Shown piece by piece: positions 22,940 to 34,265 of a stretch of DNA of 64,000 nucleotides (the stretch's first letter is position 1; each line of letters begins with the position of its first letter). Position numbers and translations under genes: made by a program. The DNA lies in assembly GCA_014529385.2 (NCBI GenBank), contig CM043945.1, forward strand, positions 148,162,741 through 148,226,740, given 5' to 3'. The DNA comes from Adiantum capillus-veneris. Lineage: Eukaryota > Streptophyta > Polypodiopsida > Polypodiales > Pteridaceae. The notes beneath the pieces were generated by a model. That model ran no database searches. It was not told the DNA's origin and saw only the letters and a program-made list of their open reading frames with translations.

Positions 22940-24082
22940 CTGTGTCAAATCGATGTTTATAGCACAGATGAGTGGATAATCATATCGTCCACAATATTCA
23001 CAAGAAGAAAAAGAATCTCTAGATAAACGTGGTTGTTTATTACTGGTAAAATTGTGTTCTTCATCATACTGACATGCCCAATAGTCATCTTCAGTATGGC
23101 CATATATGTTGCAGTAAGAACATTGCTTATTACGAAATTTGAGACGAGAGAAAATATTATCGCGACAACCACCTCTGCAATTTCTTCATTGAAATGGACG
23201 CCTTTGAGTATAAAAAGCACGTTCCATCTGTTGTGACTCAGTCTCCTATTGTGAAATCATAGTTGTATCATGACCGTTGAGAGTATTCAATTAAAGACAT
23301 GCAGGCTTGGTTGAAATCGAGACCATCTGTATTAGAAAGAATGGTAACAATGTTAGCATAAGAAGAGTCCTTCACTGTGTCAAGGAGAAGTGTAATCAGT
23401 TTTTTTTTGTGGAACAGGATCACCAGCAGCAGCAAGTTGATTAATAATGTATTTGAAAGACTTTTATGTCCCTTCATGGCCATACCAACTTCATATTGTA
23501 ACTTGTTAAGCAAACCTCTCAAATAAAGTAATTTTGTTTATAGATTTCTTCTGAACGTTTGCAATAATTAGGTACTTTCATACGTCGTGGAAAGTAGGCA
23601 GTTCATACATATCAAGCAAAAGGGAATCAGTAAGAGCAGAACGAATATATCGGCGAGCTGCTTTATCACGTCGTTGCCAATTCGTATATGCAACATGCCA
23701 CTCTTTAAATACATGTCCTTCAGTTATAAGCATGTTGTCATGATCTGTATCAACAGGGTGAAGCCGACATACATGATTTTCAAGGACAATATCAAAGAGT
23801 TCATGGCCTTCAAGAATTAACAACATCTTTGCTTTCCAACCAAGAAATCCTTGGTCTTGGAAAAGAGAAACAAAACGTTGGCCAGAAGGAAAATCGTTGA
23901 CAAAAATAGTCAGTCATATCTGGTTGTGAGAAGACGTGTAAGATAAGATTGCAGAATCTGCATACCATATATGGCCAAGGTTGTAATTGAGAACGAGAGA
24001 AATATGATGACTGTGTTCTGCCAATGATGAACGCAAGAAGGATGCTCATTAAACGTCCAAAGATGTGAGGGACGTCACCCAA
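22940..24082 (-). pseudogene. Copia gag remnant
   Basis: Read on the - strand, 24082-23578 has a gag-type N-terminal region (MLLILEGHELFDIVLENHV..., then W-QRRDKAARRYI-SALTDSLL). 23522-23268 has LLNKLQYEVGMAMKGHKSL and SSYANIVTILSNTDGLDFNQACMSLIEYS, typical of the copia gag UBN2 region. In a further frame at about 23200-23070 there is a zinc-knuckle-like CSYCNIYGHTEDDYWAC. Frames shift and stops occur. No protease, integrase or RT follows before 22700, so only the front of the element survives. It matches the primer site at 24682. Confidence 0.6.
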
Positions 24083-24681
24083 AAAAGTAAGAAAAAGGAG
24101 ACGTTAATAATAAAAAAGTCATCAAAATAGAGTGACGTGAGATGCGACATGAGACTCAAGATTGATGGTCGCAATATGAATAGCAAACTAAATTTGCTCA
24201 AAAAAGTTGATGCCAAAATTAGAAAACGATTGCGGATGCTTCAGGAACAAGCATGAGGACAAAACCTATGTTAAGTTCGATTGCAGTAAAAACAACGTAA
24301 CTTTTTACTGTGAACTCCGTTTGCTGCAAACCTAGAACTCAAATCGAAGAGCTCAAGGAGACGAACAGGTTATGGAATAAAATTAGCATTGTGCTTTTTC
24401 CGTTTCTCCAAATTTGGAGCAGAACATTCCCGAAAATTGAGACGAAGTTGAAAGTGTCAAAAGACAAATCAACAAGAAAATGTATTCAATGATTCATCAT
24501 ATCGATTAGCAATAAACGCCACACAAAACACTAATCATATTCTTCTTAATACAAAAGAACCACATTTAACAAGAATCAATCCTCAAAAATAATTTTTTTA
24601 GCAATTCTGAATCTTACATGCGAATCACATACACATACTCTGTTTTGTCACGTTGAATTGAATCGGCGTGTGATCGTTACC

Positions 24682-24693
24682 GCTCAGATACCA
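24682..24693 (-). other. Primer binding site (variant tRNA-iMet type)
   Basis: The complement reads TGGTATCTGAGC, one base away from the usual TGGTATCAGAGC, directly after CCCAACA, which would be the end of a 5' LTR (LTR starting at 24694 on this strand as TGTTGGGATG). It fits the gag remnant to the left. Confidence 0.65.
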
Positions 24694-24702
24694 TGTTGGG
24701 AT

Positions 24703-24758
<56 letters not shown>

Positions 24759-25060
24759 GAGACAAGAAACACACCATGTACGCTCCCAAAAATTGATTGA
24801 TATTGAGGACAAGATACAAATATATAGGTAAGACCAAGTTGAGTAAAGTGAGCCATATATAGCTCCAACACTGCAGCGAATGGGAGAGAGCAAGAACAAC
24901 AAGCGAGTTAGAGAGAGAGAGAGAGGTGACGTTTTGTTCTTGCGGGGCTCTTCGAATCGCAAGAAGCAAGGTTCACTTCCTTCTCTAGCTCTTTGCAGGT
25001 TAAAGTTGGTGTGTGCGAAACCTTGCTCCCTACATGTGAGAGTACTTGGGACTTTCCTCG
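24694..25060 (-). repeat. Probable 5' LTR fragment with (AG)n run
   Basis: Sequence beginning TGTTGGGATGTAGAGAG abuts the primer site and contains an AG microsatellite (24705-24755). The far end of the LTR cannot be placed because the window holds no second copy; the end given here is only a guess. Confidence 0.4.
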
Positions 25061-25399
25061 CCAAATAAAATATGGTAGGCGTTCATGTTTTCTTTGGCTG
25101 CACACACAGCTACGTTGTGAACAAGAGAAATAGTAAGCTTTAATAGACACATAATCTTTCAAAACATCACACTTTCTTAAGACCAAAGCAAAAGCACAAG
25201 TGTGCCCGTCGCTCCAATGGCAAGCATAGAAGAAGGCTACACCAATATAGCCTCGCCAGAAATGTAGAGAGTTGATAAAAATGCACACAAGAAAACGCAA
25301 TGCAGGTCAATATGAGCTACCATGAACAATTCAACGACACGAAAGAATGAAGAAGAGCTGTGAAGTCGATGTAAGAAGTGATATGGAGCTCATTCGTGT

Positions 25400-26175
25400 T
25401 GGAATGAGGAGCCTCCAAAATGCGAAACTACAAGATATGTCCAACAGGGTCAAGTCAGGAAGAGAGACATGTTTTCAGCAGATGTAGAGAGAGGGCATCT
25501 CTCCATATGCAATGATGTACACTTTCACCTTGAAGGCATCTGGCAATACACAAGATACTAATATGGGCAAAAGAATTCATAAAGCACAAGAAGTGCTTGA
25601 GGAGCTTCGTGTCTGGGATGTCATCTCTTGGAATGCACTAATTGCAAGATATGCCCAAGTTGGTTAGGGCCAAGGATCTCTGGGTGTTTTTCAGCAGATG
25701 CGAAGCGAGGGTGTCTCTCTATATGCAAACACATACGCTCTAGGATGTTTTCAGTTGATGCGAAGCGAGGGTGTCTTATGAAATGCATGTTATCTCCTGG
25801 AGTGCACTAATTGCGGGATATGCCCAACAGGTTAAGGCCAAGAGGGTCTGTGCTATTTTTGGCGGATGCGAAGTGAGGGTGTCTCTCCTGATGCAATAAC
25901 ATACGCTTGCATCTTGAAGCTCTTGGCTGTTATGGGCGGATGCAAAGTGAGGATATCTCTCCAGATGCAATCACATATGCTTGCATCTTGAAGCTCTGGG
26001 GCTGTGTTCGGCAGATGCAAAGCGAGGGTGTCTCCGTACGCTTGGCCAAGAAGCTCTGGGCTTCGACAAATGCAAAGCGGCGGTGTCACTCCAAATGTAA
26101 TCACATATGCTTTGGGGTGTTTTCTGTGGATGCGAAGCAAGTGTGTCTCTCGAGATGCAATGTTGTCTGAAGTAG
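25400..26175 (+). pseudogene. PPR (pentatricopeptide repeat) protein pseudogene
   Basis: Degenerate PPR units are readable in changing frames: LKASGNTQDTNMGKRIHK, then WDVISWNALIARYAQVG (about 25615-25665), and at least five copies of a QMRSEGVS/PDAITYACILK-like unit (25690, 25760, 25865, 25940, 26010, 26080). Stops interrupt the frame, e.g. after AQVG. Intact PPR proteins bind organelle RNA and serve in editing or processing; this copy cannot. The short spacing between successive MRSEGVS strings (well under 35 codons) suggests internal deletions or collapsed duplications. Confidence 0.75.
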
Positions 26176-26372
26176 TCAATTGGTTGCAAGGTATGTATAT
26201 GGTCGAGGCATCTAATCTCTATGGTTGTGTGTTTGTGTCCTACATTTTGCATGTATCAAATATCAATGTAGCTTTGAAGTGTTTGAAGGGTAATGACATG
26301 TGTGAGGGTCTGACCTAGGATGGATTGTTTGAGTGTGTGTGGATGAATGCCAAAGCACACTAGTAGCTTGCA

Positions 26373-26373
<1 letters not shown>

Positions 26374-26458
<85 letters not shown>
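26374..26458. repeat. (GT)n(AG)n compound microsatellite
   Basis: About 54 bp of GT followed by about 30 bp of AG. Confidence 0.96.
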
Positions 26459-26461
<3 letters not shown>

Positions 26462-26711
26462 TCCAAAACGGTAATAGAGAAATGAGAGAGATATTTGTAC
26501 TCATGATGAGCTTGCAAAATTGTATAAGATTGCCATTTGAAACAGTTTCGTAAGAGCGAGCAAGACCCGCCGGTATGCGGGTCGCGCGAGCAAGTGTATA
26601 TTATATGTAAGGGCACCAACTAGCTATAATAAGTATTGAGGGGAGAGCAAAGCCAAAATTTGAAGGAAGATCGTGATTCGTGTATACACTAAATTCGATG
26701 GGTTAAAAAAT

Positions 26712-27149
26712 TCAATTGTTGCGGGGAGGGTGGGGATGAGCCTCTGCATAATCCGCATGGAAAGCTCGCCTGTCATCCACTCTGTATTTGGGTCCTCTCA
26801 TCTCTGCCCAGATGGTTTCCCTTTGCCTCTCCATCAGCTGCACATGTACATGCTTGTACGCCGTCCCGCCCCCATCATACAATTTTGTTGCAGGTTTCAT
26901 GGGAACCTCTGCATGGATAAATCCAGCATCAGCTCTAGCACTAGCACTCCGTTGGGCTTCCTCATAGTTCATTCGCTCTGCATGTTTAATGGCTACCTTC
27001 TGCTGGTCGGCTATATTACGGCTGCTCAGCTTTCTGACGTACTCTTCATAATATTTAGCTGCCATGGAACTGGGTTCCTCTTCATCATCATGGCCTCTTT
27101 TCCTGGTGAAGTGGAGATGCTGATTGGCCAGATGGGTGGTTAATATTTC
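26712..27149 (-). CDS. Coding exon (C-terminal) of an unrecognised gene
   Basis: The complement opens after an acceptor-like CTGCACATTGCAG (27150) and reads EILTTHLANQHLHFTRKRGHD and then an acidic, charged region (YYEEYVRKLSSRNIADQQ, HAERMNYEEAQR), ending AEAHPHPPRNN and stop at 26712. The frame is open for about 145 codons. Composition (charged, helical, no hydrophobic segment) looks like a real protein, but I do not recognise the family. The exon at 27247-27445 on the same strand probably precedes it. Confidence 0.5.
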   Translation of the reverse strand, partial: EILTTHLANQHLHFTRKRGHDDEEEPSSMAAKYYEEYVRKLSSRNIADQQKVAIKHAERMNYEEAQRSASARADAGFIHAEVPMKPATKLYDGGGTAYKHVHVQLMERQRETIWAEMRGPKYRVDDRRAFHADYAEAHPHPPRNN

Positions 27150-27246
27150 CTGCAATGTGCAGCATGACTGCAAGAGACTTTAATAGAGATGCAAAATAAA
27201 TAAATTAAATGAAGATAAGAAATTGAAGCAGGGAAAATTCACCCAC

Positions 27247-27445
27247 CAGCTCGCTGGCCGCTTGTAATTGAGGAGCCAATTTCCTAACCCTTGCTAGCTT
27301 TTCTGTCAGAACGGACCAATCAACATACAATAGAATTGTCAGAATCATGGCATTTAATGTCTCATACCTTCTAAGTTTAATGCACTCATGACATAACACT
27401 TCAATACTGTCAGCAAGCGGGTTTCTTTTCCTTTCCTTTTCTGCA
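27247..27445 (-). CDS. Upstream exon of the unrecognised gene at 26712
   Basis: The complement has an acceptor TTTTGCATTCTGCAG (27446) followed by EKERKRNPLADSIEVLCHE, KLRRYETLNAMILTILLYVD and KLARVRKLAPQLQAASEL. It ends at a GAGCTG|GTGGGTGA donor-like site near 27247. About 66 codons, open. The intron to the next exon would be about 97 bp. I see no start codon or further exons upstream with confidence, so the gene is probably partial. Confidence 0.45.
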
Positions 27446-27605
27446 GAATGCAAAATCCAAGTTTCAACTACATACCAGTGGGCAAGAAAGTGGAGCTGGT
27501 TGCTTTGAGTAGTAAGAGTAGGAGAGCAAGTATGCTGCAAACCATATTCTTTGCACACCTTGACTCTTGTTTTACCATCATGTGCATTGCAAACACCGCC
27601 TCGGA

Positions 27606-27735
27606 AGCTGTAATTATGACCCTTCGACTACGCCACCACAATCTTAGTCGATAATAGCTTAAGAGCTCCGAAGCTGTAATTATGACCTTCGACTACGCCA
27701 CCACAATCTTAGTCAATAATAGCTTAAGAGCTTGC
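27606..27735. repeat. Tandem duplication of about 62 bp
   Basis: CGAAGCTGTAATTATGACC...TTCGACTACGCCACCACAATC and CTTAGTCRATAATAGCTTAAGAGCT occur twice in a row (27606 and 27668), with a one-base deletion and a G/A change. Confidence 0.85.
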
Positions 27736-27739
27736 TCAT

Positions 27740-28375
27740 CAAAGAGACTTCTATTAGCTTTGTGATGGTCTGCAGGCCCTTCAATTAAGTGGGTGCTACT
27801 ACTAACTGCCCATTCTGCATTTTCTTTTTCTCTGTCAAAAAACCCAGGCTGAGAACCTCAGATGGAGCGCATGCATGCAAGCAAGCCACCAAAGTATCTA
27901 TTACTCGATATAAACGTCGGCGATCGAGAATAGAGTGGTGAACAGAAAATATTCACAATATTACTGTGCTTCCATGGCTTCTTTTCCTTTTGCTTGAAAG
28001 AATGAAGGCGGAGCAGAGACAAAAGATTTGTTGGTTGCAAGGGGCCAGCTATGGAAAGCTCAGTACTATCAAGTTGGGGTTCTTGTGTGGCACAAAGTCA
28101 AGGGGGGGATAATTACTGATGAAGAGAGGGAATGGGGTAAAAGCTGCAGAGTGTGAGAGAGAGAGAGAGAGCTATAAGCTAAGAGTATTGCACTAGGGTT
28201 TAGGTTACGAGTACGGCCATATGAAGCGTGTGAACATTGAGGGTTGCTCACACTAGCTATTAGAATATAGTAGAATATAGGCCAAATCAGACAAACTATC
28301 TATGGATAAGATGTTTTGGCTGATTTGATCCGGCCTTGCAAGGAGCCTACTCGTCTCTATAATTCGAACTTCGAA
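27740..28375. other. No recognisable gene
   Basis: Mixed intergenic sequence with a short AG run (28155-28171). I see nothing that supports a gene or an element. Confidence 0.5.
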
Positions 28376-28850
28376 GAAGGCCAAACGTCACTACCTAAGT
28401 TAGGCCTAAGTTCTAGGCTAAGTTCTAACACTTCCTCCCTCTTCCAAGGTGCAGTTCACATGGAGCTCTGGTTTGCAACTAGTTGCCAATCAGTTGCGAA
28501 CTAGTTTGAGTTTCGTTCCGATGAGGTGTTGCGAGGAAAAAGTTTGTAATTGGTTGCAAACCGGTTGCGATGCTGCTCCTAGGGGAGGAGGTGGAGCAGG
28601 CTGGAAACCATGGAAAAGGACAAAACTTTGCTCACTTTTTCAGCTTCGCAGAGGAAAAATACGCCATTTTTCAATGCATTTCCAGATTTTTCTCTTTTCA
28701 TGGGAACTGAGTAGTTGCTGCTTGCCAATCGGTAGCCGGTTGCGAGCCATGGTTCCACGTGAACTGCCTCCAAGAAGCCATAGCCATAAGGCCAAATGTC
28801 ATCCACTACCTATGTTAGGCCTAACTTATAACACTCCCTCCCTCTTCCAT
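28376..28850. repeat. Pair of ~60-bp direct repeats about 410 bp apart
   Basis: GGCCAAAYGTCAYY...ACTACCTAWGTTAGGCCTAA...TAACACTYCCTCCCTCTTCC occurs at 28379-28446 and 28790-28849. The second copy lacks a short internal duplication. It could be the ends of a small non-autonomous element; no target duplication was found. Confidence 0.5.
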
Positions 28851-29134
28851 TGATTGGTACCCTTCTGAATGCTGAAAATGTATTTAAAAAATGAGGCTAA
28901 CTAAAATTCAATGCACATGATATGGAGGGTCTACACATCGTGGACGCTCGGTCGATTGTAAAGTTTGAAAACTCAACATTGGAGTTGTAGGCCTATACGG
29001 CCCGTCCTTGATCCCCTCCCAACGACACTGGTTAAATATCGGCCTACATGCCTTCGTGGGGTCGAGCAGCCCGAGCTGGTTGGCAGTCAACTGCAACCCG
29101 CCAGCAAGACTAAAACGTTCAATTGTGAAGTTGA

Positions 29135-29193
29135 TGCGGTAGCTTTGAACCTTGCACCTCGACTTCATGAGGCCAGTGTTCTACCACTCCGCC
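29135..29193 (-). mobile_element. tRNA-like SINE head
   Basis: The complement reads GGCGGAGTGGTAGAACACTGG, with an A-box-like GTGGTAGAACACTGG, then GGTTCAAAGC, a B-box-like stretch, about 40 nt on. The spacing fits a tRNA-derived promoter. I could not define the 3' end or a target duplication. Confidence 0.4.
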
Positions 29194-29574
29194 TGCGTGT
29201 GTGTGTTGAAGAACTACGTCGTGGAGCTAATGATTGCTGCAAGCCCGCTCAAAAAATTGGGTGACTGGCCTTGCCAGTCACGCTCACCTACAATGTGGCT
29301 AGCATGCCGACATTTATCTATTGCCCCTCCCACCATTTCAACACGTGTGAAATAGAGATGAGGCTTCCCCTTGAAATGAGGAATCTTTTCCTCCTAACCC
29401 TCTCATCTTAAGGACCTGGTTGCCTACAATGCTACTCTGCTATTTAGCCAGTCACCGGTCGGTGGTGTAGAGAAAATGTCTCCAGTCACTCTCTGTCAAA
29501 TCACGTAAAAAGGCGAGATTTTTTGTTTGCATTCCCTCGAAATCGGTGTGATTGTGATTTCATTGCTACTATGA

Positions 29575-29690
29575 GGGGACATAGCCATCACGATGTCTCA
29601 TTGTCCGCTTAGAGAGCACTGTCGAAAGAGGCGATGGCCTCACGAAAAGCTGCCATGTGTCGAGGAGGGGGGGGTCTCCCTCCCCCTTTT
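29575..29690 (-). mobile_element. Helitron-end-like fragment
   Basis: GTCCGCTTAGAGAGCACT...GAAAGAGGCGATGG...ACGAAAAGCTGCCATGTG followed by a G run and CCCTCCCCCTTTTATGATAGTA matches the sequence before the Helitron-type ends at 54869 and 56413. The final TATAGA is missing, so the end is degraded. Confidence 0.45.
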
Positions 29691-29742
29691 ATGATAGTAG
29701 GAAGGGGTGTCTAAATCCCTCATTGCTTTATTAATAGTCCCG

Positions 29743-29889
29743 TTTTGAAAGAATAGGGGCCCCTTCAAATCCTATCAGTGTTGGGCCCGTCTTTTGAAAG
29801 GATAGGGGCCCCTTAAAATCCTAACACTGTTGGGCCCATCTTTTGAAAGAATTTAGGGGGCCCTTCGAATCCTAACGCTGCGAGTCAAA
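29743..29889. repeat. Three tandem 49-bp units
   Basis: Each unit starts TTTTGAAAG and contains AGGGGCCCCTT and TTGGGCCCRTC, at 29743, 29792 and 29841. The units are diverged by a few bases each. Confidence 0.9.
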
Positions 29890-29957
29890 AAGTAGGAGGA
29901 CTACCATCATCTTATTGTCTATTTAATATCAACTAGCCACGGAACACTCATGTTGCT

Positions 29958-30443
29958 TGTTATGGAAATGATATTTTGTTATTTATTGAAGCTGACATGT
30001 GGAAAAGGCTAAGGGTTATGCAAAAGGATCTCGAAAGGATATTATATTTTATAATTTATTATTCGAGTGCTCTTTTATAAGCTTTGGCCATTTATGATTG
30101 GCCGGCCAGTTTGTACTCACTTTGACCATTCAAGAAATCTATAAATCAAATACGTGCAAGAAGAAAATGGTCACTCTTGCACGGGGGAGATTACACCCAG
30201 TGTTTGCATAGTTCTCCTCTCCTCCCCTCTCCTCTCTCTCATCGTGCCAGCTTAGCACTTCACTCTAAGAGGTGCGCTTGCATGTGCTCTCGTGCTCTAT
30301 CCCTCTCTCTTTCCCTCTCGGTTCGTGTATGGCAACGGTTATGATGCACATGTTATTTGTTAGGGATATAGTTTTGTCGATTATGGCTTGCATTATGTTG
30401 ATGTTGCTATTTTGTAGGGCTCTCCGTGCTTCCATTTGTAGCA
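29958..30443 (+). repeat. Element C 5' LTR
   Basis: 486 bp, TGTTATGGAAATG...TTTGTAGCA. It contains the TTTATAAGCTTTGGCC and CTCTCTCCTCC-type stretches that recur in the 3' LTR at 47099. Confidence 0.85.
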
Positions 30444-30444
30444 G

Positions 30445-30456
30445 TGGTATCAGAGC
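30445..30456 (+). other. Primer binding site of element C
   Basis: TGGTATCAGAGC one base after the LTR end, the tRNA-iMet-type site. Confidence 0.9.
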
Positions 30457-31087
30457 CAACAAAACGCTCTTGGTAATATGGATATCACACCGGCAAAGAG
30501 AATCAATGATGGCAATCATACCCAGAGCTAAGCTTATTTATTTTTGTAATTTTATTAGCGGTAACTTTGTTGGTCAATTCCACTATTTGTTTATTTTTCC
30601 TTCTTAGTTTAATCATTCTATAATTTCGTTAAACAAAACCACTTGGATCACACGGCTGGAATAGGCTAAAAACGATTGGTTAGATTAGGAAGTTAGGTTT
30701 GGGTATAGCGAGCTCGACGAGATGCATATGGCCAATTACATGCAGGTGAAGAAGAATAAGAGAGTTTGTAACACAAAAAGACAATAACGTAAAGGTATAA
30801 TTAATGAGAAACGGATAAGTAGTAGCGATTTCTCTATTGTAGGAGCAATCCCAAACAACGTAAGGGAGTAAGAACGAGAATTAGAAGCAAATATGTTTTT
30901 GTGCTTCTCTTCTCCCTAAAAGTTCTGTGATTCAAGGGTAATGAGCAGATTTATTGTCCTCTCTCTTCCACGATTTGGACGTGGTTGGTTGATGCTCAAG
31001 CCGTACCCTCAAAATTGCCAAGCCAAAACCATAGGAAGGGGTCCTAAAGGACCACAACTCTAAATTTCTATTTACAAAAGAGTGAAT

Positions 31088-31136
<49 letters not shown>

Positions 31137-31326
31137 TTGCTAGGTATTGCACAGGCTGCATGTTGTGCAAAAAATCCCGTGCCGACCTGGAGCCGATGGG
31201 CAAGAGCGAAGACCATACTACCCTAATTTATGGAGGAAACAGAGCCAAATGGCACAGAACTCGGTATTGTTCTCAAGCGGACATGCGGCAACAATCAACA
31301 TGCACACAGTAGTCATGGTGAAACGT
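30457..31326. other. Element C interior, no coding content recognised
   Basis: 870 bp of leader-like sequence with an AT microsatellite at 31089-31134 and no recognisable protein. It ends at the gypsy insertion site (ACGT, 31323-31326). Confidence 0.6.
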
Positions 31327-32267
31327 TGTCAGGAGTTTTTTGGAGCAAGGGATTGCACATATGTACATACACATGCATGGTGCATTGAATAAAGGATTGC
31401 CCATTTTCCATAGCCAGGTGGTTACGTGGGGCCCACATGTGTATAGGTAGGACAGCATGTACATAGTGCATCGATTTTCACTATTACCAGTACCAGTGTG
31501 TTTTTTCTACAATAATGAGGAGTTGGTAGCGCGTAAAACTTCTCGAGGAAGCTATCCGCGGGCCGATAACATGAGGTAAGCAGGTGCATCATATGGCATC
31601 TAGTGGCGTCATGAGGTCGAATGGGGTCAATATTTGCACATGGATGAGTACGGACACAACGTGGGTGTTTTCTTGTGAGAATTATGCAGAAAGGTCATCA
31701 TGAGGACCATCTTTTGGGGCCACTTTACGTGGTGACGGGATGCATTATTGGAAAAAGTTGAGTGCCAGGTGTGCGGATGGATGCAAAAAGGTGACAACTA
31801 TGCACTGCGAGGTCAGTTTTTGGCCTGTTCGCGGTCCGTTTGAGGTCATCTAAAAGGCCAAGAGTGCCCAAGTAATAAAGCTAAGTGTGGGAACTGAAAA
31901 AAAAAAGAGAAGACCAGAAAAAACGTGGAGAGAAGAGGAGGAACAGCCGCAGGTGTGTTTTTGGGGTTTTTGGAGCCTGTTTTGGCCGTAATCTGCTCAT
32001 CCGAGGTCAGATTTGAGCACTTTGACATTGTAGACTCGGGTTTTGGGCCATTCCGGACGCGATGACGCTGTCCATTTTTCCAAATTCCTCACTGTTTTTC
32101 TGCTGTTTTGGTTGTGTAAGTTTCTCCTATGAGCGAAGCTTCAGCTCCAGTTTGTGATTGTATCTGACTTATTTTACCCATACTGTGTGAGCTGTTTGCC
32201 CCCTTGGTGTTGGCCCAAGCTCAATTGTATCTAAAAATCAGAAATTCTCCTCTTTTGAGCTGAGTTG

Positions 32268-32302
<35 letters not shown>

Positions 32303-32479
32303 TCTATGTGGAGTGGATAAACAGACAGTCTCTCTCCTCTCACTCTATCGGTGTGTTCCCTGTCTCGGCCAAGTGGATTGTCTAAGCCGAGTGGTGCCCC
32401 ATAGCGTGTGTGTGTATCTTCCCAAGAGTGTGTGTCGGGTTGTTATAGAGGCGTTCTGTGTGTTTCCATCCCGCTCACA
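31327..32479 (+). repeat. Gypsy 5' LTR
   Basis: 1,153 bp, closely matching 39665-40832. It includes a GT microsatellite near 32269-32300, shorter than in the 3' LTR, which has GT runs at about 40602-40641 and 40738-40768. Confidence 0.93.
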
Positions 32480-33538
32480 TTCTTTGGTGCCCCCACGGAG
32501 GATCTTCTTCGAGTACCTTCTGCTTCGGGCTTCAAGCTTCGAGATTCGGGATTACAGGTTGCAGAATACAAGTTACAGGTTACAGGGACAGGTACAGGTA
32601 AACGTGATTCACACCGGTACAGGTAGCTGGAGTACAGTGATATACTAGCAGTGGTGTCACTTGCAGTTGTTGTGGGTATGCATCATTTGGCACCTGTTTG
32701 AGCGCATTGTCTGCTGGATTGTACGTTACTTGTGGAAACTGCCATTGTACGTCTTTGTGGATCCATATTTGGTTTTATTTCATAGTCCCAGCCATTTCTC
32801 AGACTTGGTCTAGAAGATAGTCATTTCTGAGACTTGACTATACGCGATTTGCATTAGCCTTCGTGTGAGGATCGATAGCGTGAGGTTTTACTGAGCTGGG
32901 GGATTCTCAAATGTGGAGATCCTTTCAGTGATACAGGTAGCTGGAGCACCCTTTTCGTGACCTCGCCATAGGCTATGTACTAGTGAGTCCTATTTGATGC
33001 TCGGGTTCTATTGTTCACAGTTTATGCATACATATACAGTCTATATTTTGGGTTCTTACTGCTCTACTTCTGGGGAAACTCTGTCAAAATTTTTTCAAAT
33101 TGTGATGGCTGGTTTTTTGGTCTTTTGAGCCATTTATGCTGTTATGCTGCTAAAATTTTGGCAAAATCAGAGGATAAGACAGGTGTGCTTTCTTGGGAGC
33201 TTCATGGTTGGCTTTAATGGATGATCAAAATGGACCTCAATTCACTCCTTTTCATTTAACTCAAAGAATCCAGATAAATGTTCATGTGTCCAGGAAGATT
33301 TTTTTCCAGCAGCGCATAGTCTTTATGTTCGGGCCAAGAAGATTAAGGGAGATACTGGAATGTCCTTTACCTGTTGTAATTCCAATGATCAACTACGAAA
33401 ACTCATTTGATGTGCATGTGTTTGTCCTTATCTGAAGTTGAGCTCCATTGAAGTTTCTGGGAATTGCGTCAGTCAAAAGTTTTGGGTTCTTGCACGTGCG
33501 TTCGAAGAGGTTCTCAAAGCATCGTAGCTTGGGTAGCC

Positions 33539-34263
33539 ATGGCTTTCTCTTATCCGGAGTTTCATGCAAGAAGTGATGAAGATGTAGAAGACTTTTTAGA
33601 AAAGATGGAGGTTGCCCGTATTAGCAACCAGATTCATGACCCGACGCAGATTTTACGTCTTCTCCAAATCTGTTTGAAGAGTGATGCACGAGTTTGGTCC
33701 AAAGCATTTGAAGAGGAGTTGCGTGGGGTGGTCCACCCGTAAGATTGAGTTGGGACAATCTAAGGCATGGATTGGAAGTGGAGTTCCTGAAGATAGAAGA
33801 TCCTGACAAAGTGTAGCAAGAAGTACAAGGTTTGGTGCAGAAGGAAGGTGAGCCAGTAGATGCGTACATATGTAAGTTCTCATTGGCATGGGAGAGGATG
33901 TGCAAGGCCTTAGCACCATAGGTACCCCCGCCTGACATGATAAAGAAGGACAGGGTCTTGGCTGGTCTTTGGGAGAATATACGTTGGAGAGTGGAGCTAA
34001 AGAAGCCTAGGACATATGAAGATGCATTGGAGGTAGCAAGGAACAAAGAGTGGAAGCTGAGGAAAATGGGCCAGCTGAGAGTGCAGTCTTTGCCCATGAG
34101 TTCTGAATTTCAACCTATGGATTCTTCGCAAGGTCGGGTTCATCATGAACTAGTGGTTTCTGTTACTCCTCAGGTTATGCCAACAGTGGTCACTATAGGA
34201 GTGCAAGATGATGGGCTAAGGCAAGACATGAGGCAAGTGGTAGATTTAGGAATCTCAGCCTAA
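33539..34263 (+). pseudogene. Gypsy gag (broken)
   Basis: It starts at ATG 33539 (MAFSYPEFHARSDEDVEDFL) with a retrotransposon gag motif (QILRLLQICLKSDARVW). The frame breaks near 33742, stops recur at about 33823 and 33919, and 33937-34263 continues in another frame (RTYEDALEVARNKEWKL). A stop at 34263 separates it from the zinc knuckle ORF. Confidence 0.8.
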
Positions 34264-34265
34264 AC

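Noticed and set aside
31846-32028. - strand ORF conserved in both gypsy LTRs (also 40183-40365)
   Set aside because: Conserved only because the LTRs are copies of each other; antisense to the element and without a domain.
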